Origin: Struthidea cinerea
Taxonomy: Eukaryota; Chordata; Aves; Passeriformes; Corcoracidae
Assembly: GCA_013397865.1 (NCBI GenBank)
Contig: VZTI01000933.1
Coordinates: forward strand, 805,867 to 869,866
DNA: 64,000 bases
Reading direction: 5' to 3'
The notes beneath the pieces were generated by a model. It was not told the origin of the DNA and did not search any database. It saw nothing but the letters and a program-made list of their open reading frames with translations. Within the stretch, counting starts at the first letter, position 1; every line of letters begins with the position of its first letter. Below, piece after piece: positions 11,909-23,570 of this stretch. The translations under genes and the position numbers were made by a program.

Positions 11909-13422
11909 CCCTTTCTGACACATGCAGGAGAGCGCTTCATCCCATCCACATAGAGAAAAATTAAATCCCTTCATCAGAGAGGTATCTGCCCTGCAAACAG
12001 CTGTGTTTCATGGCAACGGGCAGCAACCACCTCTGTTACAACCTCCCCAAGTCCTCCTGGGGAAATAAAAGGACTGATATTAGAGTGGGATGATTTCACT
12101 AAATAAGGAAAATGAGATCTCTTTAAGTCTGAGCCATTATGAGGTTCTCCTCTGAGTTTGCTCTGCTGCTGCTTTTACTTTTTAAGAGTGTGCAAAGAAC
12201 CCGTATGTGATCAAACAGACATCGAGAGCATTCTCCAAATCTCTGATCACATGTGTGCATACATCAAGAGGGCCTCTCATTCTTTTTAAATTCAGTTCAT
12301 CAAAGAGGTAAATAGACTGGAGTCTAGTTCCCAGCAGCACAGCAGTGCTGCAAGAGTCTCCCAAGATGAAAACAAATAGTAGGTGTCCTCTTGCAAAATA
12401 AAGTAAGTGGTAAGCAGATACGCCGGATGAAAGGGCTCAAAACACAGATGCTTTTAAAAACACTTCAAAATTTCAAGGTATGCCTTTCTTCACATAGGAG
12501 CCAAAGACTGGTCAAAAGGATTTGCAGAAAGTTGGTTTTGTTTAGGTTTTTTGGGTTTTTAAAACAGGTTAAATGAATTGCCTCAACAGGTCAAGAATTA
12601 CCCAACTTAACTCCTGACTGCAGTTTACGCTTTTTAGAAACCAAAGTTAAGATCATAGGTGTTGCTTTTTCAGTTAAAATTACAAGTGAGCTGTTAAAAC
12701 AGTCTGTAGGAATGTGCTGGACTCCAGCAATGCCTAAAACCAGACATGACTGTTGTAGAACAGTGAGTGCCTGTGTAAGCTTTCCTTGGAAAATAACAGA
12801 TCTAGGAACTCCAGCCATGTCCCTTGCCAGCTGCCATCAGACATTAACTTCTCTGACAAAATTTTTTGTGTCTCTGTTTCTCTTGGTTCAGGCTTTTCAT
12901 TTTTTTTCCCAGTCACACAGACCAATGAGCAGGGCCTTCTGGAAAATTTCCCCTGAAATCCATTTGTCAGGGGAAAATGAGTTTCTGAGAAAACAAAACA
13001 TTTCATGAAATTTATCTTTCTTGTGGTATATATTACATGTTCCTAAAAAATCTGTTCAATTAAATTCTTTTTAGATGAAGCTCTTCACATTCTCTGATGA
13101 GGAGCTGGCAATTTGTAAGGCAAATTAAGATAAAAAATGTTCTGGCCTGGTTTGTTGTTTCCTTGGAAAAACTCCCTCATGACACAGCCCTGTAACAAAC
13201 TGTCTGGCTAATCAGGGAACCACAGTACCAGGGAAAGCAGATGTGATGCCCTTCTGGACAAAAAACCAAACTAAATTTCTCCTTCCTATAATAAAGACTT
13301 TTGCAGCTGGGAATAAGGGGTGGTGGGGGGAACATTATGAATGTAGGGGAACGTTTCAGTATTCCATAAAATCCCAGTTCCTGGGAATGAGTGATCCTCT
13401 CAGAAACCCATCTTCCAAAGTG
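10121..13422. other. Non-coding stretch between LTR B1 and the nested LTR
   Basis: Contains the AC microsatellite at 11851-11905 and a pyrimidine-rich tract near 11300-11390. The 193-aa open frame at 10913-11494 (plus) runs through that tract, so its C-terminal half is Phe/Leu/Pro-rich low-complexity translation. It has no start context or domain I can defend. The stretch lies between two same-strand B LTRs but does not look retroviral. Confidence 0.6.
11851..11905. repeat. (AC)n microsatellite, about 27 units
   Basis: Uninterrupted AC dinucleotides for 55 bp, the longest simple repeat in the window. Likely length-polymorphic. It creates a poly-Val/Cys frame on the minus strand that should not be read as a protein. 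Confidence 0.97.
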
Positions 13423-13428
13423 GAAGAC
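13423..13428. repeat. Left target-site duplication of LTR C
   Basis: GAAGAC here pairs with GAAGAT at 14101-14106, beyond the inserted B element: one mismatch over six bases. Confidence 0.75.
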
Positions 13429-13479
13429 TGTTGCAATAATGAGCGACACAGAGTCCCCAGGCAGGCGCAAAGGAGAGTC

Positions 13480-13507
13480 CTTTATTGCAAAAACCCGGCC
13501 TTTTTAA
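13480..13507 (-). promoter_or_regulatory. LTR C core promoter and poly(A) signal
   Basis: Sense-strand order is TTAAAAA (13501-13507), then AATAAAG about 15 bp downstream (13480-13486). This is the compact U3/R arrangement of short retroviral LTRs. Whether it still works is unknown. Confidence 0.5.
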
Positions 13508-13702
13508 GCACTTAGCCGGCTATCAGTTTACACAGTTTTAAAGCACAACAAACAAAACTCAACCACCCACGACACACCACGATGTGAGCGTGCAATGGTC
13601 ACGCAGCATGTGTTTCTACCCTTAATTCAGCTGTGTCTCTTTCCCACAGTCCTTCTTTGCTTAGCCAAAGTAACAGGCCTGAGCCATGCTTTTACAAAGG
13701 CA

Positions 13703-13708
13703 ACAGGG
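13703..13708. repeat. Left target-site duplication of LTR B2, within LTR C
   Basis: ACAGGG here, ACAAGG at 14082-14087: one mismatch. The target lies inside LTR C, so B2 is the younger insertion. Confidence 0.75.
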
Positions 13709-14081
13709 TGTCGCTGTTATGTCTGAGATGCACAAAGAAAACGACACAGAGTCCAGCCTCACGAACAAGTGGAAGCCGAAGCGCTTTAATAATTTTCTAA
13801 CTACCTTTATAGGATAGATCGCAAAAGTGTGTTGAGTGGCAATAGGTAATTGGTTCCTTGGCCATCCACCCCTTGAGAGGATTGGCCAAGTCCTAAGATA
13901 CCTATTCCAAAATATTTTCAAAGTCAAAGCCATAACAATCTTGCAAAACAGCCTGCAGGTGCAAGAAGTTTATGAAACTGTGACCTTGTTTAAAATAGTT
14001 TACATGGGAAAGACAGTCTGCTCACAGAATATTGAGAAAAGGCTGAAGAATTTCTCCGCTTCTAGCTTTTTAGCACCTACA
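13709..14081 (-). mobile_element. Solo LTR, family B, copy 2, nested inside LTR C
   Basis: A 373-bp family B LTR, sense on the minus strand, closely matching copy 1 (subfamily B-i; both read TTCCAAAATATTTTC where copies 3 and 4 read TTCCATAATATTTTC). Its flanks ACAGGG and ACAAGG form a 6-bp target duplication. Removing it together with one hexamer rejoins the two parts of LTR C. No internal proviral sequence remains. Confidence 0.9.
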
Positions 14082-15719
14082 ACAAGGCCTTCACGCAACA
14101 GAAGATGACTGTGATTTCTCACACGGTCTATATAATACATTGCACAATGGTGAACCTTCATCTGGAAATCATTATAATACAAACTGTGACTAATATTACC
14201 CAGAGCTGTTGTTTTTGAATGACTCAGCTCCTTCCAATCACGTGTTGGAGAGAATACTTCGCTGTGGAGTCAGTGATTTGAGATGAGCCCAGGTAAGGAG
14301 CTGCTGCTCACTAAGAGCTGCTCAGAAGTCACATTCCAACTCCTGAGAATGAACACCGGAGTTATGCAAATCACCACCATAAACAGTTGCTCCTCTGTCA
14401 TGTTACAGCTGATAGGGAAAGGCCTGGATACCTCTGGAGCTGGTACGTCAGAAATATCAATCCATCCATATGGCTCGGTGAGCGCTGCTTTGGCAGAGCA
14501 ACGTGGGGATATCAGCACATCTGCTGCCTGGATTACACTCGGTTTAGAAAGAGAAGCACAACTCTCCGTTGATGTATTCATGGGAAATAACACACTGGGA
14601 AAAAAAAAACCTTAAAAAAATGCAAATTTGTTTTGCTGTATCCAATATGTTCTTGTCTCTTGTCTAAAAGCCCCATCTGGTCTCAAAACATGCAGCACCT
14701 GTGTAAATTTTTATGTATTCATGCTTGAAGTGCTAAATATTCCTTGTTGTAAAAATACGTCGTGGATAATAAAGGGAATTTATTTTTTAATATGTGTGCA
14801 TGTTGATGTACCCCTGACTTTAGTGTACACACATTTTGCTGGGTTCTTCAATGAAAGGGTTTTCACACAAAGATGGGCGTGCTGGACAGAGGAGAGAAAA
14901 CAAAAAGATCAAAAAATGGACAAAGGACTATCCCAAACAAGGGGGAGATAGTCCTTGGGTTTTTTCAGTGCTGTACTTTCAACTGTCAGAGAAGTGCAGT
15001 GGAACATTGTTCTCTAAGATTTGACTTCTACACTTCAGAATAAAAGAATGGGAAAGAATGAACAGATGGTGTTGAAGTCACTGGCATAACACCCTGGGCA
15101 ATGGAAACAAACTCCATCCACACCCTAAAGTCTGCTATTAGCAGGCCACCAGTGCAAGCCTGCCCATTTCCTAGCTGGCTGAAAAAACAGTTTATGATTC
15201 AATTACCCATTTTCAAGATGCAGCATGAAATGCTACTGTGATGTATATATGATTTGTGTTTTCAGGTCTCAAAGCACTAGAGCAAAATACACTTTGAGTT
15301 TTCATGATTATGCAATTGCAATGATTGCACTGAAAAGGAGACATAAAGTCTGAGGTCTGAAGTCTGCCAGGGTACACGAAGATATTGCCCATGGTTGGGA
15401 ACAGGCTCAGGCCCATGGAGACCTCAGGATCCTCTACAGAACTTTGCTGCAAGTTAACGTGGTCAGCCAGATTCCCACAGTCAGAAACACACCCTTCTCA
15501 CATGGACTTACAGCTCTTCTGCTGTTTTCCAGGAGGAGAATCAACAAGTTATTGTTCTGCTCTATTTCTAGCAGAAACATTTTTCCATTTACTCCTCAGG
15601 TAATCCTGTGCAAAGTCAAGTCAGTCAAGAGTAGATGAAAGATCTAAAAAGTTGGAAGAACAAGGGTAAAAATCATCCTTAGCATCCTGCCCAACTGAGC
15701 TATTCCAACACTACAGGAG

Positions 15720-16060
15720 GATTTAAATAAATCAACTTAATCGCTCTTCTTATTATCATTGCAATTAATCATTGGATTTCTAAGGCAGCATCACTTTGTT
15801 ACTTGGTATTTTTGTGACTCTTCACCTTCCTCATTTACTCATCTGTTATAAATTAAACACAGCTTGGAGATCTGCCTGTTCTTAAGCATCCTTTGTTATG
15901 CAGTCTTCATAATTTCAAGTTTTGAAACGTAAAGTACATGTTAGAATCCAATTAGTATGACAAATGAATCATGAGAAAATCTAATGGCATAAAACAAATT
16001 TGAAAGCTTAAACAATTTCCAATTTACGCTTATATTGTATATTGCTGATGTAGCTCACCT
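15720..16060. promoter_or_regulatory. Candidate conserved non-coding element
   Basis: AT-rich unique sequence with several homeodomain-type cores (GCAATTAATCATTGG around 15760, CCAATTAGTATGAC around 15950) and a CTTTGTTA-type SOX/TCF-like word. No repeats or open frame. The texture resembles vertebrate developmental enhancers, but that is impression; no alignment was possible. Confidence 0.22.
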
Positions 16061-17240
16061 TGCCAAATGGCACCATTAGCACTTAAACTTCAGAGGAACA
16101 CCATATGCAGTGAAAGGCTATTGATTACTGCACACTGTGGAAGGAAAATGAGAGCTGAGAAAGGTGTGACAGTTCTGGATGAGGTGTGATTGCAATTGCC
16201 TTAATCCAGACTGAGAGACTAAGAAGGTCATCCCTGTGTGGCCGGAGCTGTTCCCTCGCAGGTAAGGTATGTGCAAACCAAAATCATCCCAGGTTCCTCT
16301 GTAAATCCATTACAGACAAGCAAAGAAACGGCACCATTATCTCTCTTCACCTGTTCATCTCTGAACAGACTTTCCAGACTCAGCAGGACAAGCGAGGGAA
16401 TCTTTCAGGGTGCAGGTCTCACATCGGAAAAAGGAGAGGTCTTGGTTTGCTGCGCCAAGAAGTCAAAAGTCTTTTCATTTCAAGAGATATTTGAGAAGAG
16501 GAACTAAGGGGGGTGGTATAGGAGAGAGTTAAGTGGAAAGGTGAGAACAAAGGAAGCAGAGAAAATGGCAATGATTGCATTGAAAAGAGAAATAAGCCTG
16601 TAAAGTGAGTGTTAAACATTAGTTTAGTGCACAAAAATAATTTGTATTCAATCATCTGGGCAAGAGTAGGAAAGAGGGAGGAGAAGCAAAGAACAGAATC
16701 AACACAGAAAGGAGGACTGAAACATTAATAGGACCAGGATGGGGAGGGAATGAATGCTAAAAAGTAGTTCAAGGAAAGCAACCAGGGACTGCACTGCTGA
16801 GGTCAGACAGGCAAACATATGGATTTAGCATAGACTGAGGGTTTTTTTTCTGCTGCTGTAATTAGAAGAAGCTCTTTTTAACAATTAACACTGCCAAGCT
16901 GTGGCAAAACGTAAGTACCTACAAATATAAGCAGATACAACAGGACACACTCATGAAACAAAGGACAGTTATAGTAATTTTTAAGCCTTCAGGAAACATG
17001 AAAGCACCTGTCAAAGCAAATTTGCTCAGGGGTCAGTAGCAGTGATGAACAAACCTGGCCAAATTTAGATACAGGTTCTTAACTTTGATGGAGAGCAGAA
17101 AAATGACGCTGCGTATTTAAATGTTTGTGCAGCTCCTGTCCACCCACTTTCAAAAAGTTCTGTTGCTGTCAGAAACCTGAAAACATGCACAGAATTCATT
17201 TCTCTTCCAAAAGGGAAAGAACAGACAGAAGAAATGCTCC

Positions 17241-17256
17241 AAAAAAAAAAAAAAAA
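17241..17256. repeat. Poly(A) run
   Basis: Sixteen A's followed by TAAAG. Could be the tail of an old retrocopy on the plus strand, but nothing upstream is recognisable, so only the run is annotated. Confidence 0.6.
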
Positions 17257-18098
17257 TAAAGACATGTATTTGTTAACATGTTCCCTTGGCATAGCAATAT
17301 TGCACAAATATCCTGCAGGACAGTGAGCAATCTTCTGGGAACACATTAAACCTTGATTCTCCAAACTTTGCAAGCAATTGCTTAAAGGCAATATCCCTAG
17401 CAGCCAACTGAGGCTGAACATCTGGGTGGTGGATGCTCGGTTCCTAGATGGAGCCTGAAGCCAGGGCTGCAGGACGCTGGAGGAATGGCAGATGACATTT
17501 TCATGCTCTGCTTCTGTAACGCTCATTCCTGCCCTTGAAGGGGCTGCGCTGTCAGCAGACTGCAAAGGTGGTGTCTGAATAGATTTTGAACAAGGACTTC
17601 CAGATCAATACCAGACCATTAGAACTCCAATTGGTCCTGTGCATCTTCTGGAGCAAATAAACAAAGAAAGCAAGAGAAATCACAAGGACTTTTTTTATAC
17701 AGAGTTTATACCTAACCTGGCATATAGAAAACATACAATAAAATTGCATTATGCTTTCCCTTCCTGTGACTTACCCGAACTGTAAACTACTTCTGGTAAA
17801 GATCTCATGGCCACAGTGCCGTGACTGTCAGCCTAAGACACAGAAATGCTTCACCTCCATTGTGCAACGAAGCTGTCTTTGAAGAGTTGTATGCAGGCTC
17901 AGAGTTTGGCAAGGGACCTGATGTGATGGCCAAGCATTTGTGCCCACATATCTCTGCATCATTAGAAATGGGAATATTTTGCTGTAGAAATAGGAAAGCT
18001 GGACAAAGAAAGTTCCCGCTCAAACAATGATTGCTAAATGAAAAATCAAACCCAGCTACCCTTCCGTTCCTGATGGTAGCTGCAGGAAAAGCTTTGAA

Positions 18099-18104
18099 AT
18101 ATCT
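18099..18104. repeat. Left target-site duplication of LTR A2
   Basis: ATATCT here, ATAACT at 18489-18494: five of six bases agree. Confidence 0.65.
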
Positions 18105-18488
18105 TGTTGGAGTGCACTATGTGCTGGAAGAGAGACAGGCCCTGAGGATCAGAGAGAGGGCCTCTGTCCTGGGCCCGGAGGCGACCCTGGGAGTGCATCC
18201 AGGTCACCGGGGATGGACTGAGAGAGGATTGTGTGTTTATGGACAGACTGGGCCTATGAGAAGTGTTAATTGTAGTTTGTGGCCTTCTAGGGCATTGTTT
18301 GCCTATTACCATACTAGGTAAAATCTGTGCAATACCCCAGGTGATTGGGAGACACTGTGGTGAACACCTTTCCTGTTTATATGATGTGATATCCTGTTGG
18401 GTGCTGGTATTTAGGGAATTCTGACTGCGCAATAAAGGTCTTTGCTTTTCTCCATCTTATATGCAAAGTCCTTGCCTACATTACTGCA
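18105..18488 (+). mobile_element. Solo LTR, family A, copy 2
   Basis: A 384-bp copy in sense orientation, starting TGTTGGAGTGCAC and ending CATTACTGCA. Flanks ATATCT/ATAACT are a decayed 6-bp duplication. It shares the 5' block CTATGTGCTGGAAGAG with copy 1, placing both in one subfamily. TATA-like and AATAAA signals are visible (see 18376-18436). Open frames of about 96 aa (sense) and 128 aa (antisense) cross it and recur in the other copies because the copies are similar; they are not genes. Confidence 0.9.
18376..18436 (+). promoter_or_regulatory. LTR A core promoter and poly(A) signal
   Basis: TTTATATGA at 18376-18384 is the best TATA-like box and AATAAA at 18431-18436 is the polyadenylation signal, about 50 bp apart and 52 bp from the LTR 3' end. 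This fixes the LTR's sense orientation. Confidence 0.5.
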
Positions 18489-18494
18489 ATAACT

Positions 18495-21400
18495 GAAGAT
18501 TTTTTCCAACTTTTGCTACTGCACTCATCTCTGTGCTAAGACCCTCTAAGGTTTATATGATCTTCTTGCCATAACAACAGTGCAAAATACCTGACTCATC
18601 CCCTGTACACATTATGTATTTGAGTCCACATCCCATCTGTCCTGATCGCTCTGCTGTCACACAAGCTCATTTCTTCCTAGTCATGACAAATGAGGATGAT
18701 GAAAAATATGATCAAACATGCAACACCAAGCAAATATGATTTTGGAAGTTGGTTATTTTTGTGGTTTTGCTGCAATTTCTTTCAGTTTTCGTCATCAATT
18801 ATGTATGACCTTTGTGGAGATGAGCATGGAAACTCTTACTATTTTTTTTTTAATTGCTACTTTCACTATCAGTTTCTACCACCCTTTTTTCTCCCTCTGC
18901 TCTTATGTTTGGCTCTGTCACACAACTTTTGCAGAGAAATGAGAACAACCAACCAGCCAGTAAAATGGTGACTGCCATACCCTGGAGAGCCTGCAGCCTT
19001 ACCTGGCAATTATATGAACGACAATTTGAAGATTCTCAAAGCCCCATGAAAAGCAGTGTATATCCCAGGCACGACTTGTTTATTCACTATTAAAAGCATT
19101 TCTGCATCTTTGTACCTTGGGCCAACTGAAGTCTGTCATTTATATAGCAAACACAAGCCAAAATCTCATAAATGTCACTTCCTAAGATCCAGATCCGAGA
19201 ATGCAGATAATCTGAGATGTTCAAAAGAGTTTTGTCATTAACCTTTATGAGAGATGAGATTGGAAGCATGTATTTATTCAAAGTTAGCGTCATATTTCAC
19301 TGCTGTAGTTCAGTGAATTCCTGGAAATATGACTCTACCCGTGCCTGCATGCAAGAGAATTTTTGTGTAAATGTGAGTGTTTAGGGTTGTTACGGTTCTT
19401 TTCACGTCTCTTTGTAAATGTCTGTTCCTGTTCTGCCCTCTGTAGCTTTCCAAATTTCACCCTTATGTTCCAGTTGCAGAAATCAGGTGATTTATGAGGA
19501 GCAAGTTTTCTCCTCCCAGCTTGCACCCCCTGTGGTATGGAACACTTGATGGCCACCACTTGATGGCCGGCAGGACCAAGGGGAAAGAAGGGAGGACTGC
19601 CACTTGTTTGGTCTCAAATGAGCACCTGAAATCCTTCGCTGCACAAGCAGAAAACCAGGATTTTGTATAAAAGTCCTCAAAAGTAGGACCTGGAATTTCA
19701 ACAGGGTTGATTCCATGGGGAATCATTGGTTTTGCTTTTACCTGCTAGGTTTTGTGTTTCTGACAGGGATAGCTGTATCATATGGATTAGGAAGCTTTCA
19801 ATTTGTGCTTATTTTCTAGTAAACATCTGATTAAACTACTGGGAAAGCCAGGGGGAAAGGATTAATAAAGCTACTTAGTACTGTCAGCTTTCATAACGAG
19901 ATAAAGGGAATTTCAAGGACCAATGAAATAAAAGAAATGGAAGAAAGATAACATACAAATAGCAAAAGTAGCTGACTGCCTATTCACGCAAATATTGAAG
20001 GCATTTTAACGGTGAATTTTGCACCGTTGGTTGGCAAATTTAAGGGTTTGATTGACTGAATGATGTTTGCTTGAATCTGAAAAGTCTCAAAGCATTTGTT
20101 TAAGTTACTCAGTAGGTTAAACCTTTCCAAGCCCATTAAATAGCACAGAGCAGATCAGCATTTCCCTCTCTCTAATTCAGAGTTTCTGCTCATTGGTCAG
20201 CTACAAAGGCCAGGTCTCAGCAGGAGGTAAAAGCTCTAAATAATCTTCTCATGTGTGACCCTAGTGATGGCAGTACTACCTTTCAAAAGGAATTTGCACA
20301 CTGTCTCTTCTTGTAATGAATTTGACCCTGCTGCCTGTGGCCTTGTTTTAAATGCTTTAAGTCATTTTCCAAAGGAGTGTTGTACACACCAAGTGAGTTT
20401 TACATATCTGCAGCAACATCGTTCATGCTTGGAAAAGTTTTTCCCTCCACACCCCCTTTCAGTATGAAAAACTGAATGAATTTACAGCTTCCAAATGAGC
20501 CTGATGGACTTTGCACTGCATTTTAGATTGAATTTTCCCATCAGAAGGTTTGGCCTTCAGTGTTGAATTACTCCAATTTCAATCCAAGCATAAGCTCCTG
20601 TGTGTTGCTCTGAGTTTACCTTTCTTTTTTCAGGAGACTTCTTTCTACATTATCTTTATGTGAGTCATTATGAGATTAGTGGCATTTTCTGGGGTTTATG
20701 AGAAAATCCCTAGAAAGTTTAAGTGCTCTTATAACTTCTCAGTGAGATAAAGAACAGCCTGCCTATTATCTTTGTATTGTCTATTCCCTGGCACGACCTT
20801 ATCTCATGCTGCTACAAGAAAACATTTATTGACATTATTTCCAAGTCGACTCCTTTCTCAGACCCACACAGACGATCTATAACTTTCAAGTATCCAGTAA
20901 AGGTGTGTAGGTAGTAAGAAATACTCTGTGGTGAGATTAGCTGCTCAGTGAAACTTTTCAATAAGATGAGGCTTCACACGTAGGTTTTTGACGTGACAGA
21001 CAGAAAGGGTTTGGCTTTCTGATCTGACTGGAAGACAAAACAAGGCTTGATTCTGAGGAGCAGCCCCTATTTTATGTACTAATCAGAAGCCTTTGCAGTC
21101 TGATCAACAAGTTTGGGCTGACGTAGAGCTGCTGATTCTCTAATGCAGTCTGCTTAAGAGCTCTGAGCTTCATTTCAGAAAACAGACTGTATTTGGATGG
21201 CTGGGGCGATGTGGTATGTGATTTCCCACATGTAGATGAAAGGCCTTCCCCCTGGAGTCCCTCTCCTGTGCAGAGCAGTGCTGAGCACTGTCCCAGCACA
21301 GCAGGGAAATTTCAGGGCTCAGCAGGGTGGCAACAGGGGAAGGGAGGAGAGTCTGGCAGAACGCTGACCCAGCCACACAGGACACCTTCTGACAAGATAC

Positions 21401-23436
21401 CTAAATCATAGCAATTTGTGAGACCAGCAGAGCCCAGATGAATGGCAGCTGCGAGATTGATTTATAGGAACTCCTTGTAATTCTGCAGCAACAAACCCTT
21501 TGGAGAACATAGCTGTGAAGGGGGAAGAGACAACGCAATGAAAGAAAGAAGAAAAGCTGAACAGTGAACAGACGTGTCCCTTGTAGGAATAGTAGGGAAG
21601 GGGAGAAAAGAGCGTGGTTCTTTCGTTCACGTGGATTTATTCTTCATTTAAAATATGTTATATTTCCCTCCAGAAGTCCTTCTCCACAGTTTCTTTATAT
21701 TTCAGCTAGGGAACTGCTCTTTCCACTGGTAGTTTTTCAGGCAAATGAAATCAAGCTGCAGCCTAGATCAGCCCTAGGCTGTGTCTCCACCAGCAATATT
21801 CTACTGTCAAAGTAACCAAGCTGTTCTTCAGAGGAATTTTTGCAGCAAACTTTCCTTCCCCTCATCTAAAGAATTCCCCAACAGGGAGGGAGAACTTTTC
21901 CCTGCTTCACATGACCCTTACACAAAGGAAAAAGAGGCACAAGAACAGAGAATTTCTTTTGTGCCTGTTTTGTAGCCTCAATAAGGTGGCAATCCCTCGT
22001 TGTTTTCAGGATGGAACGACCTACTTTTCTCAACTCCTTGTTATGAATTTTGTTTGGAAGCCTTCCCAAAAGAATCTAGGCAGCACAAGACTGAATGTGC
22101 CATCTTCACATGTTCCCTGTTTCACCTATGGCAGTCTGACATGTGAGAAAGGACCCCAATACCACTGCGGAGGGTCACTGGAACAAAAAGGATGCTCACA
22201 CAGACAGAAAGGTCACACACTTGTTTCTGACTTCAGGGCTGGGGCCGTACTTTGTAAAATATCTTTCCAAACATGCTGCAAGACAATTGGAATTGGCAGG
22301 TAAAGAAATGTGAAAATGAAAAAGAAATTACCTCCAGTGAAGAACACATCCCTTTGTGACTTGACACTCTTCCCATGTATCTGCTATCTGGTGCTCAGGA
22401 CTATTCTGTCTCTATCACCTCCAGAATATTCTCGATAACGTCAGAGGCACTAACACAGGCAGGGTAAGACACCTTCCATGAGTCCTAGGCTAGAAAAAAA
22501 GCAAAAATATGACTTGGAGTTTATAGCTCAAATATGAAAGCAGTTAAAACTAAAACAACTCTTGAAAGGAGGAGAAGAAACTGCCCAGGTTCTTGTGGCC
22601 ATCACAGGAGCACCTTTTGTGCTCACCCAGAACGGCCAGGGCAACGAACTGCATTTCACCTCCAGCTGCATATAATAGCCATTGCTTCTGAGAGGGAGTG
22701 GCTTTGTTGGCTCTCTGGTAAGGCAGGTTTAACCTTGGAAGCGATAACAGAACTGTCCTGGAGAGCAGAGAGAACGCTGGGTCAGGCAGCTGGTCCTTGC
22801 TAAAAAGTCAGACAAGTTAACATTTGGATTATAAACTTGCTTTTGTTCTTACTTTCCAGGACCTCTATTTATGGAGGAAATGTGGACTCTCTTCTGTCCT
22901 ATATATAACCTAAAAAGTTCCCAACACTTCAGCACCACAGTTCATAGTTTGTGTGTGTCAGAAGAGGTGGCGGAGATGGGAGAATGAAATAGCCTTTCCC
23001 TCCAATACCTTGTGAGGTTATTCAAATAAGATCACAGGAACATCTTGAAAATAGGTATGCCATTAAAAGAACCCCTAGGTTTCATTTATGCAGCTTACAT
23101 CTGAGCGAGCACCGCTTCCTTTTGATAACTTCCCTGATATTTGAAAAAAACAACTGTGCTATCCTGCAAAAAATAGTATTAAATACAGTACACTTTGTCC
23201 AGTAAACATGCAGAACAAAAGCATCATTACAACAGCACCACTGTTTTCCAAGCCTGAAGCACAGCTGAAGTTTCTTTATCATTCTATCTGTAGTGCTCAC
23301 AGCTGTGAGAAGCATAACCTGATGAATAAGGATGTGATAAAGTTACAGAAACCTGCTGATAGCAGAGCAGCTCCTCTGACATCTAATTTATTCCATGTGG
23401 CTCAATCATTACTCCTTAGTTGTCTGCTGCATAGTT
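18495..23436. other. Non-coding stretch, nothing recognised
   Basis: About 4.9 kb of single-copy sequence with short open frames (130 aa or less) only. A 14-bp tandem duplication (CACTTGATGGCCAC) sits at 19543-19568. No promoter, exon or repeat family could be defended. Confidence 0.55.
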
Positions 23437-23570
23437 TCACAGAATATTCTGAGTTGGAAGGGACCTACAAGGATCATCAAGTCCAACTCTTAAGTGAATA
23501 GCCAGCACAGGGATCAAACTTATGACCTTGGTGTTACCAGCACCATGTTCTGACCAGCTGAGCTCATCTC
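23437..23570 (-). mobile_element. tRNA-Ile-derived SINE with CR1-like tail (TguSINE1-like)
   Basis: Read on the minus strand, the head is tRNA-like: an A-box GAGCTCAGCTGG (23554-23565), an anticodon arm GGTGCTGGTAACACC resembling tRNA-Ile, then AAGGTCAT and a degenerate B-box AGTTTGATCCC (23510-23520). It then joins a CR1 3' tail, recognisable as GAGTTGGACTTGATGATCC, GTCCCTTCCAACTC and AGAATATTCTGTGA. A tRNA head plus CR1 tail is the known structure of songbird TguSINE1, mobilised by CR1 machinery. Several box mismatches show it is an old, inactive copy. No target duplication was found. Confidence 0.85.

Larger units (their letters stand above)
13429..14100 (-). mobile_element. Solo LTR, family C, interrupted by LTR B2
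   Basis: The element begins TGTTGC at 13429 and its other end is GCAACA at 14100, a perfect 6-bp inverted terminus. It is flanked by GAAGAC/GAAGAT. It was split by insertion of LTR B2 (13709-14081), leaving 280 bp on the left and 13 bp on the right once the duplicated hexamer is discounted, so the original LTR was about 293 bp. On the minus (sense) strand there is a TTAAAAA box at 13501-13507 and the polyadenylation signal AATAAAG at 13480-13486, in the expected order. It shares the 13-mer GGACTCTGTGTCG with family B. No second copy of C occurs in this window, so the family assignment rests on its LTR anatomy. Confidence 0.8.
14107..18098. other. Non-coding stretch, mostly AT-rich
   Basis: Open frames are at most 166 aa (17065-17565 minus, whose middle is poly-Phe from the A16 run at 17241) and show no known domain. 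A possible conserved non-coding stretch lies at 15720-16060. No additional interspersed repeat recognised. Confidence 0.55.

Noticed and set aside
11685..11921. Cys/Val-repeat peptide on the minus strand
   Set aside because: It is just the translation of the AC microsatellite.
9754..14081. Same-strand B LTRs about 3.6 kb apart as one provirus with internal region
   Set aside because: B2 has its own target duplication within LTR C, the outer flanks of the pair do not match, and the DNA between them includes LTR C and an AC microsatellite with no gag/pol-like frame.
15318..16587. Near-identical 20-mers GCAATGATTGCACTGAAAAG and GCAATGATTGCATTGAAAAG 1.25 kb apart
   Set aside because: One shared word with no extended similarity; expected to occur by chance at about this frequency.
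17065..17256. Processed pseudogene ending in the A16 run
   Set aside because: No protein similarity recognised upstream and no target duplication found.
23510..23565. Functional tRNA-Ile gene on the minus strand
   Set aside because: The head is joined to a CR1 tail, lacks a closed acceptor stem and has degenerate boxes; it is a SINE.
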